Shown here: positions 1-5,962 of the stretch, in pieces
Position numbering within the stretch: position 1 is the stretch's first letter
Layout: each line of letters opens with the position of its first letter
NCBI GenBank assembly: GCA_028700095.1
Contig: JAQVTJ010000079.1
Coordinates: 1-7,939, forward strand
DNA length: 7,939 nt
Reading direction: 5' to 3'
From: Methanobacterium sp.
GTDB taxonomy: Archaea > Methanobacteriota > Methanobacteria > Methanobacteriales > Methanobacteriaceae
Program-made: the position numbers and the translations under genes
The notes under the pieces: generated by a model
The model's database searches: none
What the model saw: only the letters and a program-made list of their open reading frames with translations
Told to the model about the DNA's origin: nothing

Positions 1-1
1 T

Positions 2-325
2 CACATACCAAGCAGAAGACAGTTTAGGACAAAAATCCAACCATCAACAGTTACAATAACCACAACCAAACCCATAGAGCACCAAAGAGAACCCACAGCC
101 AATAAAAATATCAATAACAAACTAGACAAAAAAGACATGAACAATCCCTACAAAAACCTAATATCTGGACTAATATCACCCGAATTCAACACAAAAAATC
201 TTAATTTAAATATGTCTAATCTAAACTTCATAAACCCTGCAGAACAAATGAAAAACCAAATAATAACATTCATCAAAACACTAATAAACCATATAAAAGC
301 AATAATAAACAAAATCAAACTATAA
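2..325 (+). CDS. C-terminal part of an unrecognised Asn/Lys-rich protein (5' end outside window)
   Basis: The frame is open from base 2 to a TAA at 323-325, giving 107 residues with no start needed inside the window. The internal ATG at 137 has no Shine-Dalgarno before it, so I read this as the tail of a longer gene rather than a 62-residue protein. The first 45 or so residues are polar and Thr/Pro/Asn/Lys-rich, including a TVTITTTKP stretch, which suggests a linker or low-complexity region. The last 25 or so residues alternate Ile/Leu with Lys/Asn/His and look like an amphipathic helix. Asn makes up about 16 percent. By hand count the coding strand has roughly 75 C and 23 G in 325 bases, unlike the other genes here. 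I do not recognise a family and assign no function. A T-rich tract follows 21 bases after the stop. Confidence 0.6.
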   Translation, partial: HIPSRRQFRTKIQPSTVTITTTKPIEHQREPTANKNINNKLDKKDMNNPYKNLISGLISPEFNTKNLNLNMSNLNFINPAEQMKNQIITFIKTLINHIKAIINKIKL

Positions 326-346
326 AAACAAATATTTAACATATAC

Positions 347-360
347 TTTTTTTCTTTTTT
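347..360 (+). terminator. T-rich terminator after the partial CDS
   Basis: Seven T, one C and six T begin 21 bases after the stop codon at 325. Archaeal RNA polymerase commonly terminates at such T-rich tracts without needing a hairpin. A second run of eight T (392-399) lies 31 bases further on and may act as backup. Confidence 0.6.
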
Positions 361-393
361 AATCCAAATATCTCAATACCCGTATCTATCCTT

Positions 394-431
394 TTTTTTA
401 AGTACATATAAAAATATGTTAGCTTAAAAAA
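394..431. terminator. Symmetric hairpin between convergent genes, possible bidirectional terminator
   Basis: TTTTTTAAG (394-402) is a perfect inverted copy of CTTAAAAAA (423-431). Between them ACATAT (404-409) pairs with ATATGT (414-419) around an AAAA loop, after a small 1x3 internal loop. The result is a stem of 9 plus 6 pairs. The outer arms form a T-tract on the plus strand and, by symmetry, a T-tract on the minus strand. The element sits between a plus-strand gene ending at 325 and a minus-strand gene ending at 569, so a two-way terminator fits. The structure is visible; the function is inferred. Confidence 0.5.
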
Positions 432-568
432 TCAATTATACCCGGTTACAAATTCTAAAATAACCTTAAAATACCTTTATTCCTAAATATTTACAATAAT
501 ATATCACCATATTATATAAGTGGAATTTAAATTATTTAAGTGTTAAATTGTATAGTGTTTTTAGGTTT

Positions 569-1417
569 TTATAGGTTAAGATCTATCCTATAAGTGTTTT
601 CTATATTATCTACATGTATTTTATAGGCATCCTCTTTGCTTAATATTCCTTGTCTTATAAATTCTTTTGTACGTCTTGGAACTGTTTTAGGGCCTAAAAC
701 CGCACCAGGTCTGGTTTTATCATCTAGATAATCAGTTTCCATTAAAAAATTATTTCCCTTTTTAAGTCCTTCTTTTATTACATTTTTTGTTGCAATTAAT
801 GACGGAGTAAGACCATGATTTTCTTCTTCTAAGACACATGGCCCTGAAAAATGTTTTATAATCCTGTTTCGTGGTATTCCAACAGTATCTGCCATTTCAG
901 CAAATTCAAGAAATTGTTTAGGTCCTGCAGTTTCAGTGTGTAATTGAATCGGGCACTTTGCATCTTTTGCAAGTTCCATTGCATATATGATAATTCTGTT
1001 ATGAACTTTAAGTTCTTCTACAGATACATCATAATGAGGCCTTCCAATCTCACCTATTGCCACTGCTTTATCTTCTAAAACAAGTTTCTGAGCATTTTTA
1101 AGAGCATTTCTCATTAATAATTCTGCTTTCTTTATATCCATACCTGATTTTAATCTGCGTGATAACTCTGCAGGATGTGCACCAACAACAGCAAAGGCTT
1201 TTACAAGTGTGGATTTATTTATTTCATTAACATTTTCCACAACTAATTCCATTGATTCCTGAAAACTACAGTCATTATTAACTGTCCATGTTGGTTTATT
1301 TGGAATTATCATACAACTACCACCTGCTCTATGAAACTTATTAGCAATTTCAATGGGTCCTTCACCATTTATAGGATCTATATGTATATGATTGTCTGTT
1401 AAAGGAATAGTGTCCAT
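569..1417 (-). CDS. TatD-related metal-dependent hydrolase (TIM-barrel amidohydrolase)
   Basis: 282 residues, predicted cytoplasmic, with no signal peptide or membrane segment. The TatD/amidohydrolase metal ligands appear in order: HxH at H10 and H12 (DNHIHID), E123 in GEIGRPH, H160 in QLHTE, H189 in IKHFSG and D229 in METDYLDD. A GAHPAE motif at 79-84 matches the conserved HP segment of TatD proteins. The family includes metal-dependent DNases, but this archaeal branch has unknown substrates, so I call only a hydrolase. The ATG at 1417 is supported by GGAGG (1432-1428 on the minus strand) 10 bases upstream. It lies 66 bases after aroE on the same strand with no T-tract between them, so co-transcription is possible; a TATA-like sequence near 1471-1480 could alternatively give it its own start. 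Confidence 0.85.
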   Translation of the reverse strand: MDTIPLTDNHIHIDPINGEGPIEIANKFHRAGGSCMIIPNKPTWTVNNDCSFQESMELVVENVNEINKSTLVKAFAVVGAHPAELSRRLKSGMDIKKAELLMRNALKNAQKLVLEDKAVAIGEIGRPHYDVSVEELKVHNRIIIYAMELAKDAKCPIQLHTETAGPKQFLEFAEMADTVGIPRNRIIKHFSGPCVLEEENHGLTPSLIATKNVIKEGLKKGNNFLMETDYLDDKTRPGAVLGPKTVPRRTKEFIRQGILSKEDAYKIHVDNIENTYRIDLNL

Positions 1418-1483
1418 AAAATAAAATCCTCCAATAAATCAATATATAATAATTCAAATAATAATTATAGGTTATATTTACTA

Positions 1484-2347
1484 TTAAATAATTTCTAAGT
1501 GCAAATGATCCATAATGGCTTTTTTAAAGATCTCTACAGGCGGTTCAGCTCCACTCCATATTTTAAATGATTCAACACCCTGGTATATTAACATTTTCAC
1601 ACCGGAAATTGGTTTTGCTCCAGCCTTTTCTGCTTCATTTAAAAGTCCAGTTTTTAGAGGATTATAAACAATATCATTAACAACCATATTTTCATGCATC
1701 ATATCAGCTGTTAACAGTGGTTTTTTATTTGTATGTGGATACATTCCAATTGGTGTGGTATTTATAAGAATATCAGTATCTTTAAGTTTTATTTTAAGGT
1801 TATCATGGTCAAGATCTATAATTTGTACATCAGGTTCAAGTTTTTCAATAAGATCATCTCTTAGTTCTGATGCTTTTTCAATGGTTCTATTGGAAATAAT
1901 AAGATTTTTAGCTCCACTAAGAAGTATTTGAAATGCAATTGCCCGTGCTGCTCCACCTGCACCTAATATCATAATACTTTTATTTTTAACAGAAGATATT
2001 TCATTAATTGCCCTTACAGCCCCAATACCATCAGTATTATGGCCTACAATACCATTTTTACCAAATTCTATGGTGTTTACAGCACCTATTAATCCTGCAG
2101 CAATATCTAGATAATCTAAATATTTTATTACCTCAGTTTTATGTGGTATTGTTATATTTAAACCTCTAATTCCCAGTGCATATGCACCAGATATTGCATC
2201 TTCAAGTTCTTCTGCTTTCACATTAAAAGGTACATATATATTATTCATATCCAACTTTTTAAAAGCTGCATTATGCATCACAGGAGAGAATGTGTGTTCT
2301 ATAGGGTCTCCTATAATACCAAAAACTTTTGTTTCACCATTTATCAT
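1484..2347 (-). CDS. aroE: Shikimate dehydrogenase
   Basis: 287 residues, the normal length for a stand-alone AroE. It reduces 3-dehydroshikimate to shikimate with NADPH in the chorismate pathway for aromatic amino acids, in the cytoplasm. The N-terminal substrate domain shows EHTFSP (17-22), NITIPHK with the catalytic Lys K70, GAVNT (88-92) and NTDG with D106. The nucleotide-binding domain has GAGGAARA (129-136) and SNRT (152-155), the usual NADP-phosphate recognition motif. NTTPIGM (196-202), YNPLKT (228-233) and MLIYQGVESF with Q256 complete the family pattern. The first residue of the shikimate-binding SxS pair is Thr (T19) rather than the usual Ser; S21 is kept. The start at 2347 is supported by AAGGT (2360-2356 on the minus strand) 8 bases upstream. 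It sits between an SGNH hydrolase gene (117-base gap) and a TatD-type gene, neither of which is part of the pathway. Confidence 0.96.
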   Translation of the reverse strand: MINGETKVFGIIGDPIEHTFSPVMHNAAFKKLDMNNIYVPFNVKAEELEDAISGAYALGIRGLNITIPHKTEVIKYLDYLDIAAGLIGAVNTIEFGKNGIVGHNTDGIGAVRAINEISSVKNKSIMILGAGGAARAIAFQILLSGAKNLIISNRTIEKASELRDDLIEKLEPDVQIIDLDHDNLKIKLKDTDILINTTPIGMYPHTNKKPLLTADMMHENMVVNDIVYNPLKTGLLNEAEKAGAKPISGVKMLIYQGVESFKIWSGAEPPVEIFKKAIMDHLHLEII

Positions 2348-2407
2348 TGAAAAGTACCTTCTTTTTATGTTTATATAAGTTTTTATATTTTTTTTTATGC
2401 TTATTTT

Positions 2408-2418
2408 TTTTTATATGT
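2408..2418 (-). promoter_or_regulatory. Candidate TATA box for aroE
   Basis: On the minus strand CATATAAA (2417-2410) is followed by an A-rich stretch. It lies about 65 bases before the aroE ATG, which would put the transcription start near 2387 and leave a leader of about 39 bases containing the AAGGT site. A second TATA-like sequence, TTATATAA at 2371-2378, is too close to the ATG to leave room for that site. The region is very AT-rich, so chance matches are easy. Confidence 0.35.
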
Positions 2419-2464
2419 ATTAGTTATATTAGAATTAAGTTAATTAAATTTTAAAATATTATTT

Positions 2465-3097
2465 TTAAATCATTATATTTTTAATTTTTTTATATACTGC
2501 TTTTGCTAGTTTCAAATGTTCTCCTACATCTGGATGTATACCATCTAATTTGCTTGCAACAATTATTTTTGATGTATCAATAAATTCACAATTATAATTT
2601 TCAGCTATTTTAGAATAATATAATGGTAATTTATATGAAACATTATATGAATCTTTAAATTCCTCTGCATTACTTATCCTGGTTAAGTATGGTGGGGTCA
2701 TAAGAAGGATTTTAGGGGATGTATTATCTGGTCCTGATCCACTTTTTTGTATAATTTCAACTAAAACTTTTATTCCATATGATATTTCAAATGCAGATAA
2801 TGAAAATCTTTTTTTAAGATCATTTGTTCCAAGAAATAAAATACAAAGATCAATGGGTTTATGATAATTTAGACATGGTTCTAAATATTTTAAACCATTT
2901 TTACAATCAGGATATTGAGGATCATCCCAAATTGTGATTCTACCATTTAGTCCTTCTTCAATAATAGTATAACTGGCACCTAAACCTTTTTTAAGTAAAC
3001 CTGTCCATCTTTCATTTGATTTCATTCTTTCAGGTTTAGCAGGGTCATAACCCCATGTAATTGAGTCACCATAGCAAAGAATGGTTTTTTTTATCAT
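2465..3097 (-). CDS. SGNH/GDSL-family hydrolase, arylesterase/acyltransferase type
   Basis: 210 residues with no signal peptide or membrane segment, so probably cytoplasmic. All SGNH blocks are present: GDSITWG with nucleophile S12; EEGLNGRIT with oxyanion G52; LGTND with N92; and DGIH with D185 and H188. The surrounding pattern (CYGDSITWG, RWTGLL at 30-35, IIEEGLNGR, WDDP, LGTNDLK, DGIH) closely follows from memory the Mycobacterium smegmatis esterase/perhydrolase MsAct and related bacterial arylesterases, which hydrolyse or transfer small acyl groups. The physiological substrate here is unknown. No clear Shine-Dalgarno precedes the ATG at 3097, unlike every other complete gene in the window, but MIKKTILCYGDS is a natural start for this fold, leaving the Ser block at residues 8-16. 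It lies upstream of aroE on the same strand. The bacterial resemblance makes horizontal origin plausible. Confidence 0.88.
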   Translation of the reverse strand: MIKKTILCYGDSITWGYDPAKPERMKSNERWTGLLKKGLGASYTIIEEGLNGRITIWDDPQYPDCKNGLKYLEPCLNYHKPIDLCILFLGTNDLKKRFSLSAFEISYGIKVLVEIIQKSGSGPDNTSPKILLMTPPYLTRISNAEEFKDSYNVSYKLPLYYSKIAENYNCEFIDTSKIIVASKLDGIHPDVGEHLKLAKAVYKKIKNIMI

Positions 3098-3328
3098 AAG
3101 TTATAGTCTATTCATTATTTTTTAATTAAATATTTATTCCCATTATAGTTACATCATAAAAAATATAAAAAATCAATTTTCAGTTATATAATAAATATAA
3201 AAACTATTATCTTATGAGAAATTGTTTTATAAAATGTGCATCATATATTTTAACTGAGAATTATGAATATTAACCATTAATATATAAAAATTAATTATGT
3301 AGGTAAATAGTTAGTTTGAGGTGTTTAA
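3098..3328. other. Divergent intergenic region
   Basis: 231 AT-rich bases between the SGNH gene (leftward) and the HARP gene (rightward). It must hold both promoters. The rightward TATA box is clear at 3279-3288. The leftward promoter is uncertain: TAAATATTT (3136-3128 on the minus strand) would give a very short leader, which would agree with the missing Shine-Dalgarno, while the TATA-like sequence near 3183-3192 would give one of about 65 bases. No open frame or structured RNA stands out. Confidence 0.6.
3279..3288 (+). promoter_or_regulatory. TATA box for the HARP gene
   Basis: AATATATAAA at 3279-3288 predicts a start of transcription about 25 bases downstream, near 3309, leaving a leader of about 20 bases. 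That leader includes GAGGTG (3318-3323), which sits 5 bases before the ATG at 3329. The box is flanked by two copies of the palindrome ATTAAT (3276-3281 and 3290-3295), a possible regulator site, though such short AT palindromes are common here. Confidence 0.55.
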
Positions 3329-3991
3329 ATGCTTGCAAAACAGAGATTTGTCCTAGATACAACAGCTTTTACAGATACACAGCTTAAAGATGATTATGGT
3401 GAGGGTAATCTGCCTCAAACTGTTGATGTAATGTTGGATCTAATTGCAAAATCCCGGATTAAACTTAATATAAGTTGTCATATGCCTCCAATAACCTACA
3501 AAGAATTTACAGATTATATGGCACGATATGACTGTCCCAATGAAACTTTTGTTAAAGCTGAAACTTGGATTGTGAAAAAAACTCCAAATAGATATGATAC
3601 TAAAATACCATCTGAAATTTTCTATGAATATGTACAGGATATAAGAGAAAGAATGAATAAAGGTATGAGAATTTCAGAAAATGGAATTTGGGAAGCTGCA
3701 GTAGAGTCTATGGTAATGATGTCTAGAGGAGAAAAAAAATCCGAAATCGAAACAAAAGTACTTGGAAAGGCCATTACAGATTTTAGAAAACGTTATAGAG
3801 CTGCACTTAGAAAAGGAACATTAGACAGTGCACCTGATCTTGATGTTCTTCTTCTTGCAAAGGAATTAAAAGCAGGAGTAATAGCTTCAGATGAAGGTAT
3901 CAAAGTATGGGCAGAAAGACTTGGACTTAGATTTTTAAGTGCTAGATCATTTCCTAAAATGATGGAAGAATATCTCCAACATTATGACTAA
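3329..3991 (+). CDS. RNA-free ribonuclease P family protein (HARP; UPF0278, 'RNA ligase partner')
   Basis: 220 residues of the archaeal UPF0278/COG1458 family, the homologs of Aquifex RNase P (HARP). Family members are PIN-domain metallonucleases that can cut the 5' leader from precursor tRNAs without an RNA subunit. The PIN domain is split: the first strand with FVLDTTAF (D10) is at the N terminus, and the acidic cluster D166, D170, D172 (TLDSAPDLDVLLLAKE) plus SDEGIKVW (D188) is at the C terminus. Residues about 57-160 form a helical insertion ending in a basic stretch (FRKRYRAALRKG, 152-163) suited to RNA contact. GAGGTG 5 bases upstream fixes the ATG. The family is often called RNA ligase partner for its neighbour in other archaea; no RNA ligase gene is seen here, and hisS follows instead. 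From what I recall of deletion work in other archaea, HARP was not their main RNase P, so its role in cells is open. Confidence 0.88.
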   Translation: MLAKQRFVLDTTAFTDTQLKDDYGEGNLPQTVDVMLDLIAKSRIKLNISCHMPPITYKEFTDYMARYDCPNETFVKAETWIVKKTPNRYDTKIPSEIFYEYVQDIRERMNKGMRISENGIWEAAVESMVMMSRGEKKSEIETKVLGKAITDFRKRYRAALRKGTLDSAPDLDVLLLAKELKAGVIASDEGIKVWAERLGLRFLSARSFPKMMEEYLQHYD

Positions 3992-4014
3992 TATTTTCTT
4001 TATTTAAAAATTTA

Positions 4015-4059
4015 AATCCCTAAAATTAAATCTTTATAAAAAAAATGATTTAAGGGATT
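4015..4059 (+). repeat. Interrupted inverted repeat between the HARP gene and hisS
   Basis: AATCCC (4015-4020) pairs with GGGATT (4054-4059), and TTAAATC (4026-4032) pairs with GATTTAA (4047-4053). Together they form a 13-pair stem with a five-base bulge (4021-4025) and a 14-base loop (4033-4046). It begins 23 bases after the HARP stop codon and ends 60 bases before the likely hisS TATA box. It could be a 3'-end hairpin of the HARP transcript or a protein-binding site. There is no strong T-tract right after it. The loop contains TTTATAAA, which could itself be read as a TATA box. Confidence 0.55.
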
Positions 4060-4118
4060 GATAAATATAAATTTTTATCTAAATATGATCAATGAATAGT
4101 TTGTAAAAACTTGGAAAA

Positions 4119-4127
4119 CTTATATAA
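4119..4127 (+). promoter_or_regulatory. TATA box for hisS
   Basis: CTTATATAA at 4119-4127 follows a purine-rich GGAAAA that resembles an archaeal BRE. It predicts a transcription start near 4149-4151. That leaves a leader of about 21 bases before the ATG at 4171, containing the AGGAG ribosome binding site. The box lies inside the longer TTG-started frame, which argues against that start. Confidence 0.55.
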
Positions 4128-4160
4128 TTATATTAAATTTTTATCCCCAAATTATAAGGC

Positions 4161-4165
4161 AGGAG
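4161..4165 (+). promoter_or_regulatory. Ribosome binding site that decides the hisS start
   Basis: AGGAG lies five bases before ATG 4171. The upstream in-frame TTG at 4111 has no comparable site, so this motif favours the shorter protein. Confidence 0.75.
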
Positions 4166-4170
4166 AAAAT

Positions 4171-5463
4171 ATGGAAATACAAAGACCTAGAGGGACACGT
4201 GATTTTCTTTTTAAAGAAATGAAAGAAAGAAAAAACGTTGAATCCACAATAAGACAGATATTTGAAATATATGGTTATAATGAAATAAAAACACCAATAT
4301 TTGAAGAGTTATCACTTTTCACAACCAAATCTGGTGAAGGAATAAAGGATCAAATTTACCACTTCCAAGATAAAGGTGGAAGAGACCTTGCTCTTAGACC
4401 AGAACTTACAGCACCAGTTGCTAGAATGTATATAAAAGAGTTTCAAAAAACACCCAAACCTGTTAAAATGTACTATTTTGGAAGCTGTTTTAGATATGAA
4501 AGACCACAAAAAGGTAGATGGAGACAGTTTTGGCAGTTTGGATGTGAATTAATAGGTGGAAAATCCCCTGGATCTGAAGCTGAAATTATTACTATGGCTG
4601 CCCACTGCCTTGAGGATCTTGGACTTCAAAACTTTGAAATTCACATAGGAAATCTTGGAATTTTAAGAAACATATTAAATGATACAAATATCTCTGAAGA
4701 TCTACAAGATCAAATAATGGGAATAATCGACAAAGGAGATGTAAAAGAACTTAAAACATTCCTCAAAGATATTGATATGGATAATGATTCTAAGGAATTA
4801 TTACAAAAACTTATTGAAATGAAAGGAGATAGTTCAATTATTAAAAATGTCGAATCCATTATTAACTGTAATAAACATGCATGTAATGCTTTATTTGAAC
4901 TTGAAGAACTTATTAAATCTCTTACAGCATTTGGTTTCTCAAATTATGTGGTAAATCTGGGAATTGCAAGAGGATTGGATTATTATACTGGTACTGTGTT
5001 TGAAATCTATGTACCGGGTCTTGGTGCTCAAAAACAGATATGTGGTGGAGGAACATATAATTTAATAGAATTATTTGGCGGGGAGAATGTGGAATCTACA
5101 GGATTTGCATTTGGTTTTGATAGGGTAATGGATGCTCTTAATAAACAAAAAAAATCTATTGAAATTGAAAAATCAGTAAAAGTTTTTGTTGCTCCAATAA
5201 AAAGTGATATGAAACTTAAAGCCTTTGAAATAGCCCAAAAACTAAGGAAAAAAGGTATACCCACAGATGTTGATGTTGTTGGAAAGAAACTTAAAAAAAT
5301 ATTATCATATGCAGATAGTATGGGAATAAATTATGTTGTATTAGTTGGTGCAAGAGATATTGAAAAGGGTAAGGTTACTGTTAAAAATATGATAAATGGT
5401 GAACAGGAAATAATTGATCTTGAAAATATAGCAGATTCTATTAAATCTAAATTAATGAATTAA
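4171..5463 (+). CDS. hisS: Histidyl-tRNA synthetase
   Basis: 430 residues from ATG 4171, the usual length for this class II enzyme, which charges tRNA-His with histidine. The N terminus MEIQRPRGTRDF is the family's conserved opening, giving a further reason to reject the 20-residue TTG extension. Motif 2 is FRYERPQKGRWRQFWQ (107-122), with R108 expected to contact ATP. The two histidine-specific signatures are RGLDYYTGTVFE (267-278) and CGGGTYN (291-297). Residues from about 335 form the anticodon-binding domain (KVFVAPIKSD onward, with GKKLKKILSYAD). No T-tract of more than three bases lies in the 96-base gap before hisI, so the transcript may continue into hisI and the PINA-like gene. hisS next to hisI joins histidine charging and histidine synthesis. 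Confidence 0.96.
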   Translation: MEIQRPRGTRDFLFKEMKERKNVESTIRQIFEIYGYNEIKTPIFEELSLFTTKSGEGIKDQIYHFQDKGGRDLALRPELTAPVARMYIKEFQKTPKPVKMYYFGSCFRYERPQKGRWRQFWQFGCELIGGKSPGSEAEIITMAAHCLEDLGLQNFEIHIGNLGILRNILNDTNISEDLQDQIMGIIDKGDVKELKTFLKDIDMDNDSKELLQKLIEMKGDSSIIKNVESIINCNKHACNALFELEELIKSLTAFGFSNYVVNLGIARGLDYYTGTVFEIYVPGLGAQKQICGGGTYNLIELFGGENVESTGFAFGFDRVMDALNKQKKSIEIEKSVKVFVAPIKSDMKLKAFEIAQKLRKKGIPTDVDVVGKKLKKILSYADSMGINYVVLVGARDIEKGKVTVKNMINGEQEIIDLENIADSIKSKLMN

Positions 5464-5559
5464 AAAGATGTATTTAAAAAAAAGCTTCTGTTATAATTGA
5501 AAATTTACAATGAATTAAATACAATATGGTAATTTATGCCCTTGTAGGGAGATGGTTTA

Positions 5560-5958
5560 ATGAATGAAAAAGATTTAAATCTTAATTTCAGACATGAAAT
5601 TAAGGGTGAAAAACTTATTATAGCAATAGCACAGGATTATGAAAGTTCAGAAGTGCTTATGGTAGCATATATGAATAAGGAAGCCCTTATGGAGACCTTT
5701 AAGACAAAATTAGCCCATTATTGGAGTATTTCAAGAAATAAATTATGGTTAAAGGGTGAAAATTCAGGGCATATCCAGGAAGTTCATGAAATATTAACAG
5801 ACTGTGATGAAGATGCAGTTCTTTTGAAGGTTAAACAAACTGGAGGAGCATGCCATAAAGGTTATCATTCTTGTTTCTTTAGAAAAATCCATGGAGAAAA
5901 TGGAGATTTAAAAGTATTTAAAGATAAAGTTTTTGATCCTGAAAATTTATGGAGATAA
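5560..5958 (+). CDS. hisI: Phosphoribosyl-AMP cyclohydrolase
   Basis: 132 residues, the stand-alone archaeal form without a fused HisE pyrophosphohydrolase domain. It opens the adenine ring of phosphoribosyl-AMP, the third step of histidine synthesis, in the cytoplasm. The family signature is intact: SRNKLWLKGENSGHIQ (58-73), then DCDEDA with D81, D83 and D85 as the expected Mg ligands, and QTGGACHKGYHSCF. C82, C98 and C105 are the expected Zn ligands of the dimer. The start is supported by AGGGAG (5546-5551), 8 bases before the ATG. The rest of the histidine pathway is not in this window. The stop at 5956-5958 is four bases before the next ATG. The Shine-Dalgarno of the next gene overlaps the last codons of hisI, so translation of the two is probably coupled. 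Confidence 0.96.
   Translation: MNEKDLNLNFRHEIKGEKLIIAIAQDYESSEVLMVAYMNKEALMETFKTKLAHYWSISRNKLWLKGENSGHIQEVHEILTDCDEDAVLLKVKQTGGACHKGYHSCFFRKIHGENGDLKVFKDKVFDPENLWR
5951..5956 (+). promoter_or_regulatory. Ribosome binding site inside the hisI end
   Basis: GGAGAT spans the last Trp and Arg codons of hisI and the first base of its stop. It stands six bases before ATG 5963. This supports that start over the in-frame TTG at 5933, which has no such site and would overlap hisI by 26 bases. Confidence 0.75.
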
Positions 5959-5962
5959 AATA

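Noticed and set aside
148..342. Minus-strand 64-codon frame encoding a hydrophobic, membrane-like peptide
   Set aside because: It is antisense to the open plus-strand frame 2-325, has no ribosome binding site, and its Phe/Ile/Leu content follows from reading an A-rich strand backwards.
496..515. ATAATAT/ATATTAT inverted repeat after the TatD-type gene
   Set aside because: It is only 7 bp of pure A/T with no adjoining T-tract on the minus strand; too weak to call a terminator.
570..592. TATAGG...CCTATA inverted repeat at the end of the TatD-type gene
   Set aside because: It lies within the coding sequence, has short arms, and is expected by chance in AT-rich DNA.
4111..4170. N-terminal TTG extension of hisS
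   Set aside because: It has no ribosome binding site, overlaps the likely TATA box, and would add residues before the conserved family N terminus.
4312..4509. Antisense frames within hisS, and similar ones at 5028-5264, 6337-6601, 6952-7134, 7214-7438 and 7601-7825
   Set aside because: All lie opposite well-supported genes, have no ribosome binding sites and encode low-complexity Phe/Ser/Ile-rich peptides.
5464..5559. Separate hisI promoter in the hisS-hisI gap
   Set aside because: TATTTAAA at 5471 and AATTAAATAC near 5513 are weak matches, and no terminator separates the genes, so a promoter is not needed to explain expression.
5933..5962. TTG start giving a PINA-like protein overlapping hisI
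   Set aside because: The ATG at 5963 has a good GGAG site, and MKIVPDTS places the PIN aspartate at the usual N-terminal position.
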